DNA of 10,840 bases, from the NCBI GenBank assembly GCA_028284845.1, contig JANQQY010000672.1:1-10840 (forward strand). The letters are read 5' to 3'. The DNA is from Spirochaetales bacterium. GTDB taxonomy: Bacteria > Spirochaetota > Spirochaetia > DSM-27196 > SLST01. Position 1 is the stretch's first letter; each line of letters starts with the position of its first letter. Of this stretch, positions 1-6,670 are shown piece after piece. The translations under genes and the position numbers were made by a program. The notes beneath the pieces were generated by a model, which saw only the letters and a program-made list of their open reading frames with translations, made no database searches and had not been told where the DNA came from.

Positions 1-163
1 CTCTTTCGCTTTCCAGCGTGGAACATGATGGACTGGGCAGAGATGGATCTTCCGCCGAACTGCTACCCTGCGACCGAGAGCGCCTGGGCCGCACGAGCCC
101 TCGATATCAGCGCTCGAGCGATTGAAGCGGTTGGTATCGAAGCGGCCGGCGCGGTACTTCGTG
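1..163 (+). other. Plus-strand copy of a GH78 gene fragment, probably carrying the true continuation
   Basis: Read on the plus strand from base 1, this stretch translates as the catalytic-domain segment FRFPAWNMMDWAEMDLPP, then runs past the repeat arm into ESAWAARALDISARAIEAVG and EAAGAVLR. That continuation is an amphipathic, alanine-rich helix pattern, as follows the DW motif in GH78 (alpha/alpha)6 barrels, where a phrase resembling 'aL..aa.iA..lG...dA' is usual. The minus-strand reading of the same 90 bases gives a serine/threonine/alanine-rich stretch without such a pattern. I therefore infer that 74-163 on the plus strand is the real downstream part of the minus-strand glycosidase gene, placed in inverted orientation by the fold-back. 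It is not a separate gene. Confidence 0.7.
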
Positions 164-236
164 TCGCAGGGTAGCAGTTCGGCGGAAGATCCATCTCTGC
201 CCAGTCCATCATGTTCCACGCTGGAAAGCGAAAGAG
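1..236. repeat. Perfect 73-bp inverted repeat around a 90-base centre (fold-back at the left edge)
   Basis: Bases 1-73 are the exact reverse complement of 164-236, with no mismatch over 73 positions; bases 74-163 separate the arms. Both arms encode the same GH78 segment (ending NMMDWAEMDLPPNCYPAT), once on each strand. Nothing marks it as a mobile element: there is no transposase and no target duplication, and the arms are pure coding sequence. The repeat begins at base 1 of the window, as expected if this is the end of a contig. The simplest explanation is a strand-switch chimera from amplification, library preparation or assembly. A genuine hairpin or inverted duplication in the genome is possible but less likely. 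Confidence 0.93.
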
Positions 237-2258
237 ACCGTTCTCCTCGATTGATTCGCATATCTCAATCGACTGGGAAACAAGCGCTGGAAGCATATCC
301 AGGAGCGCCTCTTGGTCGCCGGTGTAGTGGTAGTGCTCCCAGATGGTGATCGCCCAGAGCAGGCTCCAGTTTGGAATCACTGTCGCCCCCGGGCTTGGGA
401 CGAGGGCATTCACGAGCCGAGAGGAGCGGAGGGTGTCCGCGGCGAGATGAATGGATCTACGGGCGAGCTCATGGTCTCCAAAGGCGACCTGCGCCACAAG
501 GGATGAGGTTCGGGCGTCGCCGACCCAGAAGCTCGCCTCGTAGGCTGGACAATCAACGTAGGTGTCGTCCATGCAGAGCTCCACGGTTCGGCGTCCAATC
601 GCCCAGATGGAGTCAAGCAACGGGTCGGAGCTCTGGAACGACCCTCTGTAGTTGACCGGCCGTACGGCGCGAAGCACGCTGATCGATCTGATCTTTACGG
701 GCTCGCCGCGAATCGTAACCACGAGATACCGGAACCCCAGGCGAACAGCGCTCTGAAAGTGATTGACGCCGTCGCGAAGCGTGACACGAACACTGTTGTT
801 GAGATTGTCCGTCCGCACCCGCAGACCGTCGAGCATCGCCTCAAACCCCACCATGTCGACGACGGTCCCGGCGCTTCCAAGTATGTCAAAACAGAGGTAT
901 CCAACCGTCTCCTCCCCGAAGTCGAGAAGGAACTCAGCGTCCGCGCCATCCTCTGGCTCAACGAAAGTGGATGTCGACGAGTCGTGGAGCATTGCCGACT
1001 CGTCCGCAACGAGCGGGCCGGGTTGTGCCGCGGAGGCTCCATCGAATGTGACGCCGGATACCGCCCACGTCTCTGCGAACGGATCATCGACCACTGGAGG
1101 AGTCGAGAACTCGGTCGCGATCGCGGCAAACGCCACAGCGCTCGGGCGCGCAAAGAAGTCAGGATGAACCGGACGCTTTGAGATCATCACACAGAGCGGA
1201 CGCGTGTTGAGCGGAGAGGGTGCTCGCAGCTCGAGAGGGAACTCAGCGCCAAAGACCCACGACGGAAATGACTGTCCAACTCGATCAATCCGAACGACGA
1301 GCAGATTCACACCACTCTCCACCGGCAAGGTCGCGCGACCATAGACGTCGAACTGGATCTCCGCGCCGTTCACCTTGAGCGCACCAAAAGTGTCGAGGTC
1401 AAACGACGGATTCATCCGTTCCATCGTTACAACGCAGGCCTCCCGGGCGTGCAGCTCGGTCACCATGTAGCCGTGTACGGGACCCGTCTCGTGATCCGGA
1501 ACACCCGCGGCGCGCATCAGATCGCGGAGATCAACCGCAACCCGACACTCCGGCACGCGCACAGAGCGAAACTCACGAACGGAGATTGGGTAGTGTCGGT
1601 CGCGAGTGAGAGGAGAGACGGGACTGGGGTCGAATCTGCGCCGCTCCCAGAATCCGCCGCCGGACGATGGCTGCAGATCATCTCCGGACGCGTCTCCACC
1701 CCAGTCAAGCTCGACAGGGACGGCGGCGGTCCACCGGCGCGGCTCCTCCCGATAGCCGGGCGCGAGCCAATCGTCCTCGCGGCGCATATCGTGCACGTCG
1801 CAATACTCCATGCCCATCGCCATCCGCCGAACACGCCGACGCTTGAATGGGGCCACTCCAACTCGCCACGAGTCATCGGTCTGCAAGAGACGCCTTGCTC
1901 CGCTGTCGAGTTCGAGCCAGAGACCTCCCTGGCCACCGTACGACCGGCCACTCGAGATCCCGAACCGGTAGACAATGACACCAATCGTGTTCTTCCCGTG
2001 TGCGAGGAGGTCCGCGAGGTCGTACGTGTCGTAGAACCGGTGCCAGGGAAACCCCTTCACAGGACCCTCTCCAATCCGGACTCCATTCACGTAGAGGAGG
2101 TATCTGTTCTCGGCCGCGATCCGAAGCGTTGGTGATGGGTCGGCCGCGGTGAGGTTGTCCGCGATCAGGCTCGGGTCATAGGAAAACACGCGGCGAAACC
2201 GGACGATGAGATTTCGCTCGCCATCGTCGAGCGGCGTCCAGATCCAGCTAGTTGGCAT
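63..2258 (-). CDS. GH78-family glycoside hydrolase, alpha-L-rhamnosidase-like (3' end broken by the fold-back)
   Basis: Predicted to hydrolyse terminal alpha-L-rhamnose, or a related sugar, by inversion. The N-terminal half is beta-rich; residues about 50-120 (YLLYVNG, then GKNTIGV) match the rhamnosidase N-terminal beta-sandwich pattern. The catalytic barrel starts near residue 540 with DCPAYEASFWVGD, giving Asp569, Glu574 and Asp581. This +5/+12 spacing agrees with what I recall for the acid/Asp set of Bacillus RhaB. An NMMDW motif follows at about 682-686. No signal peptide is visible, so it is probably cytoplasmic. I chose the ATG at 2258 over the TTG at 2276; neither has a clear ribosome site. 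It overlaps the creatininase stop by 11 bases, suggesting coupled translation. Residues after about 699 come from the fold-back and are not trustworthy. Full GH78 enzymes usually have some 200 or more further residues, including the catalytic base, which is absent here. Confidence 0.85.
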   Translation of the reverse strand: MPTSWIWTPLDDGERNLIVRFRRVFSYDPSLIADNLTAADPSPTLRIAAENRYLLYVNGVRIGEGPVKGFPWHRFYDTYDLADLLAHGKNTIGVIVYRFGISSGRSYGGQGGLWLELDSGARRLLQTDDSWRVGVAPFKRRRVRRMAMGMEYCDVHDMRREDDWLAPGYREEPRRWTAAVPVELDWGGDASGDDLQPSSGGGFWERRRFDPSPVSPLTRDRHYPISVREFRSVRVPECRVAVDLRDLMRAAGVPDHETGPVHGYMVTELHAREACVVTMERMNPSFDLDTFGALKVNGAEIQFDVYGRATLPVESGVNLLVVRIDRVGQSFPSWVFGAEFPLELRAPSPLNTRPLCVMISKRPVHPDFFARPSAVAFAAIATEFSTPPVVDDPFAETWAVSGVTFDGASAAQPGPLVADESAMLHDSSTSTFVEPEDGADAEFLLDFGEETVGYLCFDILGSAGTVVDMVGFEAMLDGLRVRTDNLNNSVRVTLRDGVNHFQSAVRLGFRYLVVTIRGEPVKIRSISVLRAVRPVNYRGSFQSSDPLLDSIWAIGRRTVELCMDDTYVDCPAYEASFWVGDARTSSLVAQVAFGDHELARRSIHLAADTLRSSRLVNALVPSPGATVIPNWSLLWAITIWEHYHYTGDQEALLDMLPALVSQSIEICESIEENGLFRFPAWNMMDWAEMDLPPNCYPATRSTAPAASIPTASIARALISRARAAQALSVAG

Positions 2259-2997
2259 TCTGACGCGGAGCTGCAACGAGTTGGACGAGCGACTCTACGA
2301 TCGCTTCGACCTGTCTCTCACCTGCCTCAGCGGTTGCGAGGGCCGCATCCTCCCCAAGCTGACTAAAATGAGGAGAGTCCGGGTCCACCGCGAGCCCACC
2401 AAAGAACTCCTCGTCCGGCACCTTGCCACCGGCCCAGACCTCCTCGCCCCGACCGAAGGTCAACGCATCCATCCGAACAAACTCAGGCAGAAGATGCAGT
2501 CCGTAGGTGGTTTCCTGGCGCGCGGCGTGATCGCCTGGGGGGACGCCCGAGTCTGCAATCGAGACCTCTGTTCCATAGATGAGCCTGAAGTCGCTCAGCT
2601 CCTCCGCCAATTGGTCGAGTCGAGTCTGCTTGAGGATTCCTTCCCACGGATAGTGACCGCAGAGGAGAACGACTGTCCTGAAGCCGAAGGCGTAAAGCCG
2701 TTCCACGGTTCGATAGGCCATCTCGCCAGCCGCTTGCTCGTCTTGGTAGTGGGTCCATTTGAAGTTACCATGACCACCAGAGCCACCCCACCACATCACC
2801 GGGAGGACGACTCCGCCGGTTTGTGTGGCGCAGCGCTCGCAGATTCGAGTCGCCTTGATCCCGTCAAAGCCAATTGGCAAATGCCACCCGTGATGCTCAA
2901 GAAGGCCGAGCGGCCAGTAGGCGATAGGATGCTCGCGTACAATCTGCTCGAGCTCATCCGGTCGTAGTTCCTCATATCGACGCCAGCCCTTCATCAT
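2248..2997 (-). CDS. Creatininase-family amidohydrolase-like protein
   Basis: A 249-aa protein with the full creatininase layout. LLEHHGWHLPIGFD supplies Glu34, His36 and Asp45, the same numbering I recall for the metal ligands of Pseudomonas creatininase. GHYPWE (His115, Glu119) replaces the usual GHYE or GHGGN metal motif. GDHAARQETT (His157, Glu162) matches the late H-A-G-x-x-E-T signature. The length is normal for the family, which hydrolyses cyclic or linear amides using two metals; some members act on other rings, such as inosose derivatives. The true substrate is unknown. The start is the first ATG of ATGATG, preceded by GGGGGA. It overlaps the upstream stop by 4 bases (ATGA) and the downstream GH78 start by 11, so it is part of one operon. 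Family assignment is secure; function is not. Confidence 0.88.
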   Translation of the reverse strand: MMKGWRRYEELRPDELEQIVREHPIAYWPLGLLEHHGWHLPIGFDGIKATRICERCATQTGGVVLPVMWWGGSGGHGNFKWTHYQDEQAAGEMAYRTVERLYAFGFRTVVLLCGHYPWEGILKQTRLDQLAEELSDFRLIYGTEVSIADSGVPPGDHAARQETTYGLHLLPEFVRMDALTFGRGEEVWAGGKVPDEEFFGGLAVDPDSPHFSQLGEDAALATAEAGERQVEAIVESLVQLVAAPRQNAN

Positions 2998-3830
2998 GAT
3001 CTTCCCCCGGTGGTATTGCAGACCTGTGCATAGGCTTCATCCAACGCCTCGCCAAACGCGATCACACCTCTCCGGGTGACTGTCTGTCCAGCTCCGACGT
3101 TGCCAAAGGATGGGCGGCTGTGAATACAGTGATGCTCGTCCGCGTTTGCGGAGCCGGACGACGCATCCTGATATCCAAACACAACCCAACGATCGCCGCT
3201 CGTATCGTTCATGGCCATGGTGACCGGACGATCCGGCCTCAGACTACTGCGTCCCCAGAACCACCCACCCTCGTCAAGCGGGCGCTTCTCGTAGTCGCCG
3301 GCATCGGCAACATAGAGACAGCGCTCCGCTACGCTCCGATCGAGTGTCGCTACGGATGCGAAGGCTCCGCTGGTTCGGATATGTGTTCGCTCGATTTCCG
3401 CGTCGCCGGCAAACAGAGGGCTCCGAGCCTGAAAGCAGCCGCCATCACAGACAACACCGTGAAGTGTGTCGTTGCGATCATTGGTGAGCTCGAGTGAGAC
3501 AAGCAGGCGGCTCTGATAGGACTCCACGGTAACCCGAAGAGTTACTCCCGCGAGAAACTCCTTTGCATAGGTTCGTGGTGCAGAGAGGCGCTGCAGTCGG
3601 TTCTGCTCCTCGACGTACTCGTCCGACGCGATCCACGTGTAAGAGTGACGATCAACACCGGAGGCACCCGCCCCTGGCTGGTGCCGCCAATCGATGTCGA
3701 TCGAGCCAAAGTCCATAATCCAGCCCTCAGCGCATGCTATCGACTCCGGGATCTGGAGTCTCCACGACGCGTCCCAGTCCGTATGCGTGATCTCCAGATA
3801 GCGAGTTCTCGTGGGGACTACCTCAATCAC
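2994..3830 (-). CDS. Unrecognised beta-rich protein, first gene of the minus-strand operon
   Basis: I cannot name this family. With the GTG start at 3830 it has 278 residues, no signal peptide and no membrane segment. It is rich in short alternating hydrophobic stretches (LRVTVESYQSRLLVSLELTN) typical of a beta-sandwich, and in Trp and aromatic residues (TDWDASW, DIDWRH, GGWFWGRSS), as in carbohydrate-binding folds. The C-terminal part CIHSRPSFGNVGAGQTVTRR, then GVIAFGEALDEAY, looks like a conserved block I associate loosely with hypothetical proteins of polysaccharide loci. The reading frame is open back to 3902, but upstream ATG/TTG codons lack ribosome sites and lie over the divergent promoter. 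The GTG at 3830 has TGGAGG four bases before it. The next gene overlaps it by ATGA. The role may be sugar binding, epimerisation or an accessory part of the two hydrolases downstream; this is a guess. Confidence 0.7.
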   Translation of the reverse strand: MIEVVPTRTRYLEITHTDWDASWRLQIPESIACAEGWIMDFGSIDIDWRHQPGAGASGVDRHSYTWIASDEYVEEQNRLQRLSAPRTYAKEFLAGVTLRVTVESYQSRLLVSLELTNDRNDTLHGVVCDGGCFQARSPLFAGDAEIERTHIRTSGAFASVATLDRSVAERCLYVADAGDYEKRPLDEGGWFWGRSSLRPDRPVTMAMNDTSGDRWVVFGYQDASSGSANADEHHCIHSRPSFGNVGAGQTVTRRGVIAFGEALDEAYAQVCNTTGGRS

Positions 3831-3834
3831 CGTG

Positions 3835-3840
3835 CCTCCA
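3835..3840 (-). promoter_or_regulatory. Ribosome binding site that sets the GTG start at 3830
   Basis: The minus strand reads TGGAGG followed by four bases (cacg) and GTG. The spacing is short but usable. Upstream in-frame starts at 3878, 3899 and 3902 have no such sequence, so this site favours the shorter protein. Confidence 0.55.
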
Positions 3841-3842
3841 AC

Positions 3843-3871
3843 TTGACAACAGGATGGTTCAAGTCTACCAT
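3843..3871 (+). promoter_or_regulatory. Sigma-70-type promoter for the nitrilase/GH78/regulator operon
   Basis: A perfect TTGACA -35 box (3843-3848) is followed by exactly 17 bases and TACCAT (3866-3871), which keeps the key T, A and final T of the -10 box. Transcription would start near 3878, leaving a leader of about 50 bases before the GTG at 3930. It sits in the 99-base gap between divergent genes. I see TA-rich -10 candidates for the opposite direction (the minus strand of 3886-3893), but no convincing -35 partner. Confidence 0.6.
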
Positions 3872-3883
3872 GAGTCATCAATT

Positions 3884-3914
3884 TGTATATATACATCATC
3901 AAACAACTTTGATG
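3884..3914. promoter_or_regulatory. Candidate operator: palindrome plus adjacent inverted repeat
   Basis: TGTATATATACA (3884-3895) is a perfect 12-base palindrome lying just after the predicted transcription start of the plus-strand operon, where a repressor would block it. The flanking ATTTGTA half resembles the ATTTGTA/TACAAAT half-sites known for AraR, the prototype of GntR-helix/LacI-sensor regulators, but the spacing between halves differs and the right half decays outside TACA. Directly next to it, CATCAAA-caac-TTTGATG (3897-3914) is a 7-base inverted repeat that ends two bases before the nitrilase ribosome site; it could be a second protein site or an RNA hairpin in the leader. The regulator encoded at 6663 is the natural candidate to bind here. 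This is inference. Confidence 0.42.
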
Positions 3915-3916
3915 TG

Positions 3917-3923
3917 TAGGAGG
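3917..3923 (+). promoter_or_regulatory. Strong ribosome binding site for the GTG-started nitrilase gene
   Basis: TAGGAGG lies six bases before the GTG at 3930. It decides the start: the frame is open back to 3645, but that part lies inside the divergent gene, while the beta-strand ARVSMVQM typical of the nitrilase N-terminus begins a few residues after this GTG. The later in-frame ATGs at 3954 and 3963 fall inside that strand and would remove it. Confidence 0.75.
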
Positions 3924-3929
3924 CCCCTC

Positions 3930-4823
3930 GTGAGGGACAATGCTCGCGTCTCAATGGTTCAAATGACCACTCGGAGCGACGTCGAGGTCATAGAACGAAT
4001 GCGACCCTTTTTTACTGAGGCAAAAGGATTTGGCTCCGATATTATCGTCTTCCCGGAGTACATCCTTGGCAACCGGATCGCCGCTGATCACCCTCGCGTG
4101 ATCGCGTTCCGCGAGCTGGCAGCCGAACACCAGATGTATGCAATCACGGGCCTCGTGGAGAGCCATGGCTCACGCTGGGCGACAACGGCGTTGCTTGTCG
4201 GGAGAGGCGGCGAAGTCCTGGGCCGCTATCTCAAAACCCATCCTGCATCCGGAGATCCTCCCTACTTTTGGCCACCAATCTCTGAATCACCATCGGTTGC
4301 GGAGGCACAGGGAAACCTTGGCGGACAGTTTCGTGTCTTCTCGCTCGACTTCGCATCGATTGGAATTCTCCAGTGCTACGACGGGCTCTTCCCGGAAGCA
4401 TGGGGATCAACTTCATACCTGGGAGCCGAAATCATCTTCTGGATCAACGGCCGCGATGGAAGCCTCGAGAGTCACTACTGCCTCACCGCCGCTGAGTGCT
4501 ACGGTACGATCGTCGCGGCGAACGTAACGGACGGGTTCAACACTGGCTTTGCAGCGCCTGGACGGGGAATCATCTCAGCAGAGGGCACACCGGAACCAGG
4601 CCGGCTCTTCCCCTGCACCACCGAGTCGGGCGATCAGATCGTCCATGCCGAGCTCGACCTGGCGGAGCTGCGCAAGCGTCGCAAACACCTTCGTCAGATG
4701 CATCAACGTCGGCCCGATCTCTACGGCGTCCTCACCCAGGACATTCGAGTCTGGCAGGACTACCCGGACATTCCGTGGATCCATCCTGAGGCCGAAGAGC
4801 TCGTCAACAAGTCACAGCTCTAG
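3930..4823 (+). CDS. Nitrilase-superfamily carbon-nitrogen hydrolase
   Basis: A 297-aa cytoplasmic enzyme of the Glu-Lys-Cys class, which hydrolyses amides, carbamoyl groups or nitriles through a cysteine thioester. The triad is visible: Glu43 in IIVFPEY, Lys102 in GRYLKTHP and Cys149 in IGILQCYDGLFPE. The N-terminal strand ARVSMVQM, the C-terminal GRGIISAEGTP stretch and the closing AELDLAELRKRRK also fit the family, and the length is normal. The branch is not one I can tie to a known substrate; no glutaminase or NAD-synthetase fusion is present. It is the first gene of the plus-strand operon, under the TTGACA promoter, with an 11-base gap to the GH78-like gene. That context suggests amide cleavage on a sugar derivative rather than general nitrogen metabolism. 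Confidence 0.88.
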   Translation: MRDNARVSMVQMTTRSDVEVIERMRPFFTEAKGFGSDIIVFPEYILGNRIAADHPRVIAFRELAAEHQMYAITGLVESHGSRWATTALLVGRGGEVLGRYLKTHPASGDPPYFWPPISESPSVAEAQGNLGGQFRVFSLDFASIGILQCYDGLFPEAWGSTSYLGAEIIFWINGRDGSLESHYCLTAAECYGTIVAANVTDGFNTGFAAPGRGIISAEGTPEPGRLFPCTTESGDQIVHAELDLAELRKRRKHLRQMHQRRPDLYGVLTQDIRVWQDYPDIPWIHPEAEELVNKSQL

Positions 4824-4834
4824 GAAGAAGCCAA

Positions 4835-6670
4835 ATGGGATCGATCGCGCAGGCGCCAGGAGCTGCCGGCGTCACCATCGAACTCGCTGATGTCCGGCTT
4901 ACATCCGGGCATGGTGTACGAAGTCAGACGATTGACCTTGGGAAGAAGCACGTTGGTCGCGTCTCACTCGGGCTGACACTATCGGATACGGCTCGAGTTG
5001 TACTGGAGTTTGGTCCTCGCCCGGAGATGCTCCTCTGGTCCTCGCGCGTCAACATTGAACCTGGACAGGAGCAGGTCACCTTTCCCGATCGGCAGATCGC
5101 CGGTCGCTACTTCGCGGTTCGTTTGGAGCCGACAACCGAAGAGCCAATCTCCGGGGTCCTTCGCTCGCTGACACTCGTTGATACCAACTGGAGAAAGAGC
5201 CCGGAGGGTTCACTTGAGTTCAGCGACGAGAGCCTGAACGCTATCATCGAATCGGCAGTACATACCAATCAACTCTGCGTTGTACCGGGCATCAATACAT
5301 TGCACGCCGCTCCGCGCGTGAAGCCGTCGGATCCCGGACTCCTGAATGCTTGGAGCAATCCGCCGGAGTACCTGATCGTGGATGGGCCACGAAGAGACAT
5401 GGAGTCGTGGATTGGGGACGTTCGTGTCCAGGCACTCGCCCTCTACTACAGTCACGGCGGCTACGGCGTCGCACGAAACACGATCCGACATTTTGCTCAT
5501 CTGCAGGGTCGAGACGGCAGAATCCCGGGAAGTAGCGCGAGCCTCCAATCGTTCGCATCGTACGTCTTGTGGTGGATTGTCTCGCTCTATGAGTTCTATC
5601 TGCATAGCGGCGATCTCGCATTTGTGAAGGAGATCGGGGGTCACCTGTCGCGCTCACTTAACTGGGTTCTGGAACGGGTGACGGACGACGGGGCGTTTGT
5701 AGGCGATAGGGATTGGATGTGGACCGTGGCGCGGGCGAGCACGACCCCCGCATCGCAGGCGCTCTTCTGCTACGCATCCACCTGTGCGAGCCGACTGTTG
5801 GAGGCAGTCGGGGAGACCGCACGGGCGGCGAAGTGGAGTTCCCTCTCCGATCTGGCGCTGACGGCCTACAGAGAGCTGTCCACAAATCGGCACGATGGCG
5901 CGATCACAGAGCAGCTGCAGATCGAGACCGACACGCCAATCACTTTCCAAGATAGCAACTCTCTCCCAATCGCCTTTGGCCTGGAGGCCGGCGAGAGCGC
6001 CACGCAGATGCTTGCCTACTTGGAGAAGAACATGTGGACGCCATTCGGTTCGATGTGCACCGATCAGGAGCTCGACAATCCCAGGCTGCGGCCGGGATCG
6101 ACCTACTACGACATCTTCCCCGGTACGCAAGCAGAGAAAGAGGCGTCGCTGCCTGCACTGACCTGGGCGCACACGCGTCAGGTCTGGCCGTTCGCGAATG
6201 CGTACGAGGTTCAGGCACGGCTTATCGCCGGCGACGTCTCCGGGGCCCTCGACCTCACAAGGCGCTGCTGGTCTACCTTTGTTCGAGAGGCTCCCGGCAC
6301 CTGTTGGGAAATGGTCGACACCAAGTCAGGTCCCTTCCCCACTCGGCGCTTCCTCACCGAAGGCGAGGGGGACACGTTCAACAGTGCGAGTCATGGATGG
6401 TCCGGATGGATCTCCTATGTGCTCGCGGCGTACCTCGTCGGCGTCCGTCCACTCGAACCGGGATTCACGAAGACTCTCGTGCAGCCGCTACCCAGCTCCA
6501 TTGACCACATCAGAGCGGAGGTCCCTACGCCCCACGGTCCGGTCAGTGTCCGCATTGACGAGAGCGCCGGAAGTGTCAGACTCTGTGTGCGAGCCCCGGA
6601 AGCTGTGCAGCTCGTGATAGAGACAAGCGCCTATGAAGCCGCCGGGATGGACGTTTCAATCGATGAGTGA
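4835..6670 (+). CDS. GH78-like glycoside hydrolase (alpha-L-rhamnosidase-related), short form
   Basis: A complete 611-aa protein, shorter than usual GH78 enzymes (about 900-1000). Residues 1-120 form a beta-sandwich (IDLGKKHVGRVSLGL). The (alpha/alpha)6 barrel spans about 125-540, and a C-terminal beta domain follows (PGFTKTLVQPLPS, then TPHGPVSV). The motif DGPRRDMESWIGD (Asp183, Asp188, Asp195) is the DGxxRDxxxWIGD variant, in which the position that holds the acid Glu in classical enzymes is Asp. Glu492 in GTCWEMVD matches the catalytic base, and SASHGWSGW matches the conserved late His block. No signal peptide is visible, so it probably acts on imported substrate. AGGAAG overlaps the nitrilase stop and gives seven bases to this ATG. 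The family is clear; rhamnose specificity is not. A related unsaturated or deoxy sugar is possible. Confidence 0.85.
   Translation: MGSIAQAPGAAGVTIELADVRLTSGHGVRSQTIDLGKKHVGRVSLGLTLSDTARVVLEFGPRPEMLLWSSRVNIEPGQEQVTFPDRQIAGRYFAVRLEPTTEEPISGVLRSLTLVDTNWRKSPEGSLEFSDESLNAIIESAVHTNQLCVVPGINTLHAAPRVKPSDPGLLNAWSNPPEYLIVDGPRRDMESWIGDVRVQALALYYSHGGYGVARNTIRHFAHLQGRDGRIPGSSASLQSFASYVLWWIVSLYEFYLHSGDLAFVKEIGGHLSRSLNWVLERVTDDGAFVGDRDWMWTVARASTTPASQALFCYASTCASRLLEAVGETARAAKWSSLSDLALTAYRELSTNRHDGAITEQLQIETDTPITFQDSNSLPIAFGLEAGESATQMLAYLEKNMWTPFGSMCTDQELDNPRLRPGSTYYDIFPGTQAEKEASLPALTWAHTRQVWPFANAYEVQARLIAGDVSGALDLTRRCWSTFVREAPGTCWEMVDTKSGPFPTRRFLTEGEGDTFNSASHGWSGWISYVLAAYLVGVRPLEPGFTKTLVQPLPSSIDHIRAEVPTPHGPVSVRIDESAGSVRLCVRAPEAVQLVIETSAYEAAGMDVSIDE

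Noticed and set aside
1..236. Inverted repeat as insertion-sequence ends, an attachment site or a recombinase-invertible segment
   Set aside because: The arms are glycosidase coding sequence, there is no recombinase or transposase gene, and the pattern fits a contig-end chimera better.
1449..2135. A 228-codon plus-strand frame opposite the GH78 gene
   Set aside because: It has no recognisable domain, no ribosome site or promoter, and lies fully inside the antisense of a clear glycosidase N-terminal region.
2206..2967. A 253-codon open frame on the plus strand opposite the creatininase-like gene
   Set aside because: It is a codon-phase shadow: it shows no family motif, while the minus strand has complete catalytic motifs and overlapping operon junctions.
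3831..3902. A 24-residue N-terminal extension (start TTG 3902 or ATG 3899/3878) of the unrecognised protein
   Set aside because: No ribosome site precedes those codons, and the region holds the -35/-10 boxes and palindrome of the opposite operon.
3645..3929. A 95-residue N-terminal extension of the nitrilase-like protein
   Set aside because: The extension lies in the antisense of the divergent gene and the promoter. TAGGAGG before GTG 3930 and the family N-terminal strand fix the shorter start.
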